Shown here piece after piece: positions 21,238-30,233 of a DNA stretch of 64,000 nucleotides (its first letter is position 1; every line of letters begins with the position of its first letter). The notes beneath the pieces are model-generated. The model saw nothing but the letters and a program-made list of their open reading frames with translations, searched no databases and was not told the DNA's origin. Source of the DNA: Clonostachys chloroleuca. Taxonomy: Eukaryota; Ascomycota; Sordariomycetes; Hypocreales; Bionectriaceae. The stretch is taken from NCBI GenBank assembly GCA_037952775.1, contig JBANAY010000004.1, positions 13,702,001 to 13,766,000 of the forward strand, given 5' to 3'. The position numbers were made by a program, and so were the translations under genes.

Positions 21238-23592
21238 TCAACCCGGACTAGATCCTTTGTGTGTATTATTGTCGCCATGAAGCAGTAGCTTGGGCTTGAT
21301 GTAGTCTTCATCAATTTGTCTGAGTAAGCCGGCAGGATCTTCCGCAGCCCACAATTGTCGGATGGCTCCAGTAGCAGTGATTGGGTTCGCGTTCTGGCCA
21401 CCCGCGCCAGACGACTCACCGCCCTCGGTTGCGAAGATGCTATCAGGTTGGGCGGGTTGGGGGGCGGGGCTGTTGCGCATGGGCGACCTGCGTGCAGGCG
21501 GTGGCAGGTCCGAGGTGTCAATATCGCTTCCCAGGTCGGAATCATCGGCGGTGAGGGGACGGCCGAGGAGGCCGGCATGCTCGATGTCGCGGCTTGAGTT
21601 CTTGCGGCTGAGCGGGTTGGCAGACTTTATCAGAGGAGACCTATGACCTGAGACGTAGCTTGCAGAGCCGCTTTGTATGTCAAGATTACTGAGGGAGAGA
21701 GTACGGGCGCGGCGAGGATTGTATCCAATACCGGTGCCGGAACGCTTGGCCTGCAGTCCCCCGCCGAATGATTCGATGTCGAACTCGTCGTCGCTATCGA
21801 TCTCTTCCACAACGCCTGTCTTGATACCCAAAATATCCAACATACGGGCCGTCGTGCCTCCGAAAATAATGACGGTGAGCACGACGACTACAAGAACTGT
21901 AGCCCGCAGCTTGTAGGCATTGCTGCCATCCAGAAGGGCAGCCAGAGCCACACCGACAGCGCCACGAAGACCGGCCCAGAAGAGCATTGCCTGATAGTTA
22001 TATGGAAGAGGCGGCGCAATGTCTGTGCCTCTGCGAGATGCGCGGTACATGGTGAACCAGTTAATAATCTTAGACAGCGGGAATACGGCAACCCAACGAG
22101 CAGCGCACACGGCAATAATCGTGACGATGATCAGGGGTGGCTGGAAATCAAGTGAGCTGTCAGAAAACAACGCGAGTCCTAGATAGATGAAGATGAAGTT
22201 CTCAGCTAGTTGCGAGGTGACCTGGAAGACAAACTTAGTGACAAGCTGAGTGCGTCGCGACATGTTGAAATAGGCGTAATGTTTCAAGGTGATACCACAA
22301 AAGAGGAGTGATACGATGCCTGGAGCGCGGTTTGTTAGCTTGTCATCTTTCGCAATGTATTATGGGTTTAAGGAGGCCATACCGGACAGATGAACAGCAT
22401 GAGAAAAGAAGTACGTCGCATAAGCGATGAGAAGGACAAGACAGCTTTCGATCTTGGGGAACCGCCTGATGTAAGTGAACTTGAGCAGGAGAGCGGTAGC
22501 GACACCAACAACAACACCAATGGCCAAACTGCTGGAGAAGAGAAGCAAGAAAATGCCGGTTCCTTCAAAGAAGCTGACCAGGCCGTATGAGCTGTGAGAG
22601 TCTCCACCCTGCTTATACTTTTGGGCGGTCTCGAAAATGACGATGGCAACGGCGTCATTCAGGATAGACTCGCCGAAGATGATGGTGTAAAGCTTCGGGT
22701 CGACCTTGTACGCATTAAAAATAGCTAAGATGGTGACAGGGTCCGTCGCTGAGAGAGTGGCGCCGACCGAGATGGCATCGACAAAGGTCAAGTCTGGGGT
22801 GCCTGGCAGCAGCGCAAAAAGGAAAAGGATCAGGCCGATGACCACAGCGGACAGAAAGGTTCCAGCGAAGGCAAAGGTCAGAATAATGCCTATATTGCGG
22901 AAAAAATTGGCCTGGTGGAGTTCATAACCCGATGCGAGAATAATCGGCGGCAGAAGGAGGTTGAAGAAGAATTGGAAGTCGAAGCTGATGATAGTGCGAA
23001 CAGAATCGCCCGAAAAAATGACAAGCCCAAGACCGACAACCATGCCTAGAATAGATCAAAGGTCAGCGCCGATGGCAATCAAGACAATATCCAGTACGGG
23101 CTCTCAGTAACCTACCAGCGAAGATGGAAACGACGGTCTCGTGGATGGCAGTGATCTTCCTCTGCTGGAGAACATAACTGGCGAAGAAGGCGGCGATGAG
23201 CAGCATGATGCATATGAAGATGGCCCAGGCCTTGAATACCTCCTCCTTGGCCGAGTCGCCTCCTGGATGCGGCAGTTAGCATATATGACACAATAGCTCG
23301 CGGTGTCAGCTTATGTCGAGCGCTTCGAGGTCGCTTCCATAGGCATCTTCTGTGATGGACAACAATGTTCTGACACCGTTTCGCAAGTTGGTTCGAACGC
23401 ACCTCCGGGATCGGAATCGTCATCTCCACGTTCTGGGAGCGCAATGTCAGTGAATCGGTGCTATACAACGTCGCGGATGGGCTGTCGTGGCGCGCAGCAA
23501 AGACACGGCTCCGAGGGAGCATCGCCCGGACTTGTCGTCGACGTACTCATCATCTGGGTGGCCATAGAGGCAATACCCTGGGCGAGCGACAT
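21238..23592 (-). CDS. nhx1: Na+/H+ exchanger, NHX type (CPA1 family)
   Basis: Five exons read from high to low coordinates: 23592-23547, 23432-23403, 23262-23116, 23045-22383 and 22319-21238; 655 aa in one frame. The first two exons are only 46 and 30 nt. The exchanger domain starts with a membrane segment in exon 3 (AWAIFICIMLLIAAFFASY). It carries the family motifs SATDPVTILAIF and FGESILNDAVAIVIFE, whose N-D pair is needed for cation exchange, and about 10-12 membrane segments. The roughly 250-residue cytosolic tail is Ser/Asp-rich with DSDDEFDIESFGGG. Nhx1 exchanges luminal H+ for cytosolic Na+/K+ in endosomes and vacuoles and sets organelle pH. The N-terminus has no clear signal peptide, so the start is less sure than the rest. 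Confidence 0.9.
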
Positions 23593-24485
23593 GCTGGCAG
23601 CTATGGTGCCGCACGGCAGCGTCGGGAAGGCTCGAGTATCGCGTTCGCCTGCCCTGTCTGGGTTAATGAGGAAGATTCGGGGTCGAGGAGCGGCGGAGAG
23701 CGGCGAGGGAGAGGGATCGAAAGCTCTGGCGCGAGCGTCACGGCGAAGACCCGAGTGGCATGAATATCAATTGACGACGGTGCTCGTCGCTGGGCGAGAA
23801 GTCGGGCAACGCGAAGGGGGCACGGGAGGTGGATGTCGTCGTCAACGGGATGACGAGTTACGACGGAGCGAGGATCATGACAAGTTGACCAAGTCTGGAT
23901 GCTTGTCCGGATCCATGTCTTTAGGTGGCAGGTTGTTAGTAGCGTAGCGTAGCAGGTAGTAGCGCCAAAGTACCACTATTTAGTGCTACCTGCCTAGTGG
24001 AAGGGAATAGCTCCCAGCCTTGGGCTCTTGCGGCGTGCGTCATTGTCTTGGTTGTCCCCTAAGGCGGCATAGCGCCATTTCCGCTGTACGCGCACAGTAG
24101 GAAGTGCCTCTATCGGTACCTTAAAGCACCGCCTTCAACGTTGCTCAAGCTCAGCACTAATAATGTATTGCTGGAGGATAATCTAGTTACCATCAAGACC
24201 AAGCTGAGCTCGATTTTGCACTGGAAAAACACAGACGAAACTTGCCAGGAAGCCATGCGACGAAGAGCCTCCCGTCTCATGCTGGTGGGCTTGACGTAGG
24301 CAGGTACGATGCCTGTACATGCCCGTCTGCGATCAGGTACATCTCCCCCAGGCAGCAACATGGCAACTCCAATTCCAGCCACGGGCAAAGGCATCGCGGG
24401 AAGGAAACCCAGGACATCTGATTGAGTGGGTAGTCCGTTTTCCCTGCTACGGAACCAAAGAAGCCGATTGCTTTTTTCCTTCAGC

Positions 24486-24750
24486 TAAGGTGTGTAACAT
24501 TGCAACGCAGGTCATCTGTCAGAGAGCGGAAGGCATCACCCCATGCTCTCGCTATCTGCCGCCGCGGCCAATCAAGACAGTGGAGGGACGCACGGGAAGA
24601 GAACCCTCAAACACGCATCAACTTGGTCTATTTCTATAAGACAGCTTCACAAGCTCCCCCGCTTTGTCTTCTAACAAGTGCGCCATGTTTGATAATTTAG
24701 ACCGTGGATCAGATATCATCACGCGCCGTATGGATTTCGTAACTATACTC
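24486..24750 (-). pseudogene. Decayed duplicate of the ketopantoate-reductase 3' end and flank
   Basis: Bases 24491-24555 align with 27811-27873 (shared AGGTCATCT and CAGAGAGCGG, then a matching CATCNCCCATG). Bases 24621-24710 align with 27979-28063 (shared TTGGTCTATTTCTA, then CTAACA, GCGCCATG/CACGCCATG and GTGGAT/ATGGAT). On the minus strand the second block still encodes HGLNY and a KHG..VR-like end, matching the reductase C-terminus (HGLNYRHKHGVPVRG), but with deletions and substitutions. Orientation is the same as the intact gene. Confidence 0.65.
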
Positions 24751-24792
24751 AAAGTAATCTGTTAGGGCTACCCAGGATGTCCAAATCTTTTT

Positions 24793-24966
24793 ATGTCCCC
24801 CATTGTCAGTAAAGCTTTTGGACATGCTGATTTGCCTGAAGGGCTTAAGTTGGTGCCACAGCTGTTTGTTTACCAAGAGCCTGTCGCAAAAAGTCTACTA
24901 AACAATTATCAGCCAATGGTGGCTCAGCTACCTAGCCAAAAGACTGTTGTAATGAGCATAATGTAA
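24793..24966 (+). pseudogene. Orphan coding-like fragment (57 codons)
   Basis: Starts MSPIVSKAFGHADLPEG and ends at TAA 24964-24966, with composition and residue spacing like a real protein interior or C-terminus (LKLVPQLFVY, MVAQLPSQKTVV). No flanking exons with splice sites could be found, so it is probably a gene fragment. Family not recognised. Confidence 0.3.
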
Positions 24967-25184
24967 GAGGGCCGGGCTGTTGGGCTATTGACAGGCTGTC
25001 AAAGACGGGATGCATCATAGCTACGGCGAGGTTATGGCAGATATTTCAGGCTCGCCCATCTTGACGGAAGACAATTACACAACAACCTCCCGTCATAACG
25101 GCAGACGGCTAGGTCAACTACGCAGCAATCGCCCAGCATGACGAGAGAAAGATTACACATTTTAACAGAAGATAACTAGTTCGG

Positions 25185-25515
25185 TTACGCAGGCAAGGGT
25201 TTCCCTCTGTAAAGAAAGGCACGAGGGAGAAAATAGTCACGATCTATAGCAGTCAGGCTGTGAACATCAACAATAACCTTGACGCTGGGCAGGCTACTGC
25301 ACCCAACAGTTCCAAGGACACTAAACACAGCAAACACGGCTTCCGGTTGAAAAGCCATTTTTCTCATAACAGCTTTTGAAGCAAAAAAAGCCCAAGAGCC
25401 GGATCGACTCATTCAACCCAGCCGCTACCTTCAGAAGCGTGTCCCTCTCATCAGTCTTAAGTATGGCGGAGCCGATGATCATCGATTTGAAATTGCTAGC
25501 ATGTCGTAACATCAT
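25185..25515 (-). pseudogene. Possible gene relic in two frames
   Basis: Two overlapping minus-strand frames look protein-like: 25515-25321 (SMIIGSAILKTDERDTLLKV) and 25412-25185 (VIVDVHSLTAIDRDYFLP). They would join at a T7 run (plus-strand A7 at about 25382-25389) by a single-base shift. No family recognised. It could be chance; kept as a low-confidence relic. Confidence 0.25.
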
Positions 25516-26648
25516 AGTAAGCCCGAAATCCCGAGGGGAGGCCGACGTTTAGAATATCACGCTGACAAACCAAAAAAGTATATATCCGGGAGGCATCGGA
25601 AGTTACAGCAAGGTAATTCCTCCACTTGTTGGTTCTATACAAATGATACTAGAAGATATTAATAGAGACCCTAGAACATCGAATCATGGTTGTAATAATG
25701 ACTCGCGGCGAAGGTCACCTTCGTCAAGTACAAATCAGAAAATACTTGAATATTCACCTTAGATAGGTTGCACACCAAGAACCCCTTTGTCTAGTTCTCT
25801 CAGGCGGGCGAAAACCGTGCAAGGTAGAAAGTCTAGCTCCAGATAGCTCCAGGATATACAAGCCCGTGCAACGTTACTGGGGAAAGTGACGGGTTGGGAT
25901 AAGGAGGGATAGTGTTAGTCGGCCGCTCTACATAGCAAGGTAGGTGCCGGCAAGATTTCGAAAAGACACTCACAAGGACTCCGTTTCATATACCTACACT
26001 AAGGGCGCTTTTTGGGTTAGAGGCCAACTTCGCAATGAAGATAGTTGGATTCTTGCGCCATTCGCCCCAGCAAATTGAGTGCTGGATTTTGCGAAGATGC
26101 AAAAACTCCCCAATGGATAATCTACGCACAACCTTGGTGTGTCGGCATTTTACTTTATTGAAAGACACCAACACCTTGACACTACTCGCTAGGGGATCGA
26201 CAGGGAGTGATCAGAGGGCTTGAATAAGACCGCCTCCTAGTTACATTCGTCGTATTATTCTTGAATCCTAGCTATGGGCCCTTGGAAGAGACCTAGACAG
26301 TAGTATAGAAAACCCGTATAACGCTTAATAATATGTAGTTTCTGAACTCGGAGGGTCAGGTCTAACTTAAAACGTATTCCGCCGAGCAGATGAGTAGGTA
26401 GTCAAAGGATCGATTTGCCGAATCCGAATAGGGAGACTGGCCAACTAGGCCTGTTTGAGATCGTCTCCTGGCTACACCCATCGGTCGGTCTAATCACCTT
26501 CCGCCATCCCTGGAGCTACCTCAACCTCATGCAAACAGGTTGGATGATATGAGTGAGAGACAGGTGGTTCGCTTGATGGACACGCCTCTTCTTGGGTGAA
26601 ATCTATTATAGGAAACCTAGGATTAATAATAGTAGAGGTTGGAAGAAG

Positions 26649-26656
26649 TATAAAAG
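26649..26656 (+). promoter_or_regulatory. TATA box of the repeat-protein gene
   Basis: TATAAAAG, 211 nt before the ATG at 26867, followed by poly-T and CT-rich tracts (about 26685-26810) typical of strongly expressed fungal genes. Confidence 0.5.
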
Positions 26657-26866
26657 ACCTGAACACTCTGGACAATTAGCTGGCTTTTTTTTTTTTATTA
26701 AACAAGCAAACATATAACATCAGTCTTTTTCAGATTCAGTGTTTATTTCCTTATCTTACCTTTTTTTTTTTTCTTTTCCTTTACTTCTCTATTCCCTTAC
26801 CCTTTCTAACCTACTGGTTAAATTTTCAGAACTTTCTTTAAGAACTTTTGTTGAGTAGCTTCCAAA

Positions 26867-27466
26867 ATGGTTGCTTTTAAGAACCTCAGCTTTGCAGCTC
26901 TCCTATCTCTTGGCCTCGCCTCCAACGGTCTTGCTGCCGAGGACACCACCGATCTTGCCGCCCGAGGTGTAGAGCTTGATGCCACCGCTGACCTTGTGGC
27001 CCGCTTTCCTGAGCTCGAGCTCGAGGAGAGAGATGAAGAGGACGAGCTGGAGGCTCGGGGCCTACTCGAGGAGGAGTCTCTCTTTGCTCGTGGGGTAGAT
27101 AAGCCTAAGGGTGGCGGTTCACGGCCTAAGCCCTCTCCGCCACCTACAGGTCGAAGGGATCTTGGGTATGACGATGAATATCTATCTGTTCGCGGTGTGG
27201 ATAAACCTAAGGGTGGCGGTTCACGACCTAAACCCTCACCACCACCCACAGGCCGGAGGTCTCTCTTTGGTCGAGGAGTGAACATGCCCAAGGGCGGCGG
27301 TTCTCGACCTAAGCCTTCTCCACCACCTAGAGGTCGGAGGGATCTCGGATATGACGATGAATATCTCTTCGCTCGCGGAGTAAACATGCCTAAGGGTGGT
27401 GGTTCACGGCCCAAGCCCTCGCCACCACCCAGGGGTCGAAGGGGCCTTGAGTATGACGATGAATAG
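26867..27466 (+). CDS. Secreted repeat protein with Kex2-type sites (putative peptide precursor)
   Basis: 199 aa, single exon. Residues 1-23 form a signal peptide (hydrophobic AALLSLGLASNGLA), then an acidic leader (24-75). Four 22-residue repeats follow at 76-97, 110-131, 137-158 and 171-192. Each has the form GV(D/N)(K/M)PKGGGSRPKPSPPP and ends in (T/R)GRR; two are separated by an acidic LGYDDEYL box. RR after each repeat is a Kex2 consensus; cutting there would release peptides of 34, 27 and 34 residues plus a short tail. This layout matches Kex2-processed repeat proteins, which include pheromone-like and RiPP precursors (ustiloxin/epichloecyclin type). No UstYa-type oxidase or tyrosinase gene is seen in the window, so a RiPP role is only a possibility. 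A structural cell-wall peptide is the alternative. The 3' end looks broken (see findings). Confidence 0.75.
   Translation: MVAFKNLSFAALLSLGLASNGLAAEDTTDLAARGVELDATADLVARFPELELEERDEEDELEARGLLEEESLFARGVDKPKGGGSRPKPSPPPTGRRDLGYDDEYLSVRGVDKPKGGGSRPKPSPPPTGRRSLFGRGVNMPKGGGSRPKPSPPPRGRRDLGYDDEYLFARGVNMPKGGGSRPKPSPPPRGRRGLEYDDE
27092..27442 (+). repeat. Four coding tandem repeats of the secreted precursor
   Basis: Four 66-nt units, conserved at both DNA and protein level, separated by 36, 15 and 36 nt. Most differences are synonymous third-position changes, which suggests selection on the peptide. Confidence 0.8.
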
Positions 27467-28014
27467 CTCTTTGTTCGCGGCGCCCAAGCCCAGCTCTAAG
27501 GGCAAGGGTCGAAAGAACGGTGGTGGCCCAGTGGGTGGGATCAATCTGTATTATTAGCTTTGGAGAAGGAAGGGTTTTTAGTCCTGAAGAAGGTTTTCCC
27601 TGAGAAATGTTAATAGGTAAGGAGGATATTCATCTATGTAAATAGAAAATACTACATGGCTTGATTCCTGGCTAAAAGTCTAGTTGATGTGAATAAGCGA
27701 GAAGATCTTTTTGAATACTGTAACTTGGTTTATGTTTCGCATTTCTAGTACGGAACGAATGGAGCTGAATGCTATTTCTTTCATATGGGTACCTAGACAC
27801 TTCGCCAATGTGTGTAGTGTAGCATGATAACGTAGGTCATCTACCAGAGAGCGGGACACATCATCCCATGTTCTCACGATCGTCACCTCTCGTAGGCATG
27901 ATCTATCGTGTGTTGGTTGGAAAGTCCACCGGCACTCAAGACCGCCGCAATGCTCGGAAGGATTGAGTACTTCAAAACATTTGGTCTATTTCTACATGAC
28001 AGCCCCGTGTGTCT
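27467..28014. other. Intergenic; remnant of the precursor 3' end and a shared repeat block
   Basis: Just after the stop at 27466 the DNA still resembles another repeat start (CTCTTTGTTCGCGGC), then encodes APKPSSKGKGRK in a shifted frame up to a TAG at about 27556. Bases 27811-28014 hold sequence shared with 24491-24710, and 27890-27945 with 59640-59700. Confidence 0.5.
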
Positions 28015-29001
28015 TCATCCTCTAACAGGCACGCCATGCTTGTGGCGATAATTCAGGCCATGGATGAGATAGTAAAGTGTACTCAGCCGCGGCGTCTCTA
28101 CCCCGTATTGGCTTCCTATCCGCACCACGTTCCCAAGGATGGCATCAGCCTCCATCTGTCGTCCAGCCATCGCATCGGCCATCATGCTCGGCTCGACGCC
28201 CGGGAACGGACGGCCCGTCATCACATCCAGCTGCTCCTGCACGACTTGATCCGTAATGGCGGGATACCCGGCCGCCCGAGCCACGGACGCAATCTCTACC
28301 ATGACGTCGCGGGTGAACTGGGTCGCCCCGGGACTGCTCTGGAAGAAGGCCACGTCTGGCAGCTGGACGATGGCGCAGATTGGGTTCTCGGACCCGTTCA
28401 CCAACATCTTCCTCCATCGGCACGGCTGGACGTCATCAAAGACCGTAGCCTTGGCTCCACTCAAACTCAGGATGTCGCTCAGGTTCCTTGCCATCGATTG
28501 ATGCTGCTCAGGCGCATTGTGCGGAAAGGTCCCTATCTGAAATACGTGGTAGAGTGCGTGGGAGAACACCCCGGGCTGCGTCTGTGTGACTGGCAGGTAC
28601 ATGACCACGCTGATGACGGGGTTGTCCGGGAACCTGGTATGCCAGGGGTCTTCGATGCCCACGCCATTCTGCATGAGCACGATGGCCGTGGTAGAGGAGA
28701 TGGCCGGCGCCACAGCCTCGGTGTCTGTATCCTCCTTGGACTGCGCCTTTGTCGTGATGAAGACATAGTCATATGCGAAGCCCTGCTCGGCCACGGCAGC
28801 GCCGACTGACTGGAACGCGGCAGGCCGCACGTTCAGTTGCGAGCCCCAAAGACCCGAGTTGATCGTGATGCCATTCTCTTTGATCTCCTTGTAGTTGGAC
28901 CGACAGATAAGGGCGATGCGTTCGGGGCTCAATTTCTGAGAGAGCAGGTAGGCCGATACCGCTCCGATGCACCCTCCGCCGTATATCAGTGCAGAGGACA
29001 T
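28015..29001 (-). CDS. 2-dehydropantoate 2-reductase (ketopantoate reductase) family protein
   Basis: 328 aa, single exon, ATG at 29001, TGA-type stop at 28015. The N-terminal Rossmann motif YGGGCIGAVSAYLL binds NADPH. An FITTKAQ strand, IVLMQNGVGIED (the QNG signature) and the C-terminal helical domain with CRWRKMLVNGSENP (catalytic-Lys/Asn region) fit the ApbA/PanE family. Family members reduce ketopantoate to pantoate for coenzyme A synthesis, but fungi have several paralogues and some sit in secondary-metabolite clusters. Here the neighbours (repeat precursor, erg5) do not define a pathway. The decayed partial copy at 24.5 kb shows that this locus was duplicated. Confidence 0.85.
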   Translation of the reverse strand: MSSALIYGGGCIGAVSAYLLSQKLSPERIALICRSNYKEIKENGITINSGLWGSQLNVRPAAFQSVGAAVAEQGFAYDYVFITTKAQSKEDTDTEAVAPAISSTTAIVLMQNGVGIEDPWHTRFPDNPVISVVMYLPVTQTQPGVFSHALYHVFQIGTFPHNAPEQHQSMARNLSDILSLSGAKATVFDDVQPCRWRKMLVNGSENPICAIVQLPDVAFFQSSPGATQFTRDVMVEIASVARAAGYPAITDQVVQEQLDVMTGRPFPGVEPSMMADAMAGRQMEADAILGNVVRIGSQYGVETPRLSTLYYLIHGLNYRHKHGVPVRG

Positions 29002-30233
29002 GTCTCCAATGGCTAAGAAGAAGATTATGAATCAAGAGAATGATCAATTAGCCTCGATTTCTGTCAATTGAAAGGCGGGATAATGCCACGAGGTTTTTAA
29101 GGCGCGCCGAATTCCAAATACATATTCATGTCTGTGAACACTCATTGATAAGAATTAAGGCGCGCCCTAATTGTAGTCGAATTGCGGGGCTGTAGATCTT
29201 GCTAAACAGAATGGCAACGCTATACTAGATAGGCTTTCTCTCAAGTGATTAAACAGTGTTGGGAGAACATATCCAAAGTCGCTAGGTACTCTCGAAAGCG
29301 TCAAGGGTTGATGACTCACGGGAGCTTGTCTGCGATCGACAGCGGCTTGAACATTCAGCAATATCTTACTCAATCATGACTGTAATCAAATTTATCCTCT
29401 TTTTAAATCACGGGGTCTCTTAATACAGGATAATAGCAGAGACGATAGCCCGCATGATGTATGACCGTCGCGACAACCTGAGCACTTGTTTGCACAGTCT
29501 ACTCCGGACGGATTTCACGATCACCGAAGTTCTGACAGATTGCTGCTTTCCCTTGCATCGGCAATGCAAATCGATAGAGAATGGGGTTATACCATAGGGA
29601 GCTATATACAAGGGATTCTGCCAAAGCCAGGGTGCCGGAATGCCAGGGTCTTTTCGCCCAAGGAACCCTCCAGTATTCTCCCCATGAGAAAGTCATCTCA
29701 GGTCTACCCCTTTGCTCCGATACTATACTGTATATATGCTGTTGCAGGACCATTGTTGAGATATAGACGAGAGAATGATGCCGTTATTTAGGTGGCCAAA
29801 GAGAGCGAAGACTTCAAAAGGAGATGGCTACTGTGCCACCAGAATTCCCACAATTTCATCCAATGAACGCATGGGATAAAAAAACAAAAAAAGGACTTTA
29901 TTTTAACCATGCCAAAAAAAATGACTGTTGGGCAGTCTCTCCGAGAAATACTCGTGTAATTATAAGTGCGCCAGGCCTCGAATTTGTAGGAGGGCTTCCG
30001 TGTCTATGAGATCTTTGTCTACTTCGCCGTCTGCTGGGGGTCTATTCCATTATTGGTCCGCATTTTGCAGTCCGGGCAGGTTTGTGGGGGTCATCAATTT
30101 GGCCGCTAAGGGGCCATGGTTCGTTTTTTTGGTCCGTTGCTCAGAATCGCATGATTCTCTTGCTGGGGTGCAGGTATGGATTATTCGAATCTGTGGCCAT
30201 CACATGACCAGCCATGTTCCAACGTTCTTAAAA
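29002..30233. other. Intergenic region between ketopantoate reductase and erg5
   Basis: 1.2 kb. Contains two direct copies of TTAAGGCGCGCC (29097, 29155) upstream of the reductase ATG. Open frames at 29486-29791 and 29928-30341 have no recognisable content. The right end is the erg5 3' UTR. Confidence 0.5.
29097..29166. repeat. Two direct 12-nt TTAAGGCGCGCC repeats
   Basis: Copies at 29097-29108 and 29155-29166, 58 nt apart (start to start), about 95-165 nt upstream of the reductase start codon. The 8-nt core GGCGCGCC is itself a palindrome in otherwise AT-rich DNA. The position suggests protein-binding sites, but this is inference. Confidence 0.4.

Larger units (their letters stand above)
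23593..26866. other. Gene-poor region with relics
   Basis: 3.3 kb. It holds a decayed copy of the ketopantoate-reductase 3' end (24486-24750), an orphan 57-codon frame (24793-24966, +), a two-frame relic (25185-25515, -), and a TATA box at 26649. From about 24100 on it is AT-rich and looks eroded. No intact gene seen. Confidence 0.55.

Noticed and set aside
26818..27414. 198-codon minus-strand frame with repeats opposite the secreted precursor
   Set aside because: It mirrors the repeats of the plus-strand gene; the plus strand has the signal peptide, TATA box and dibasic pattern.
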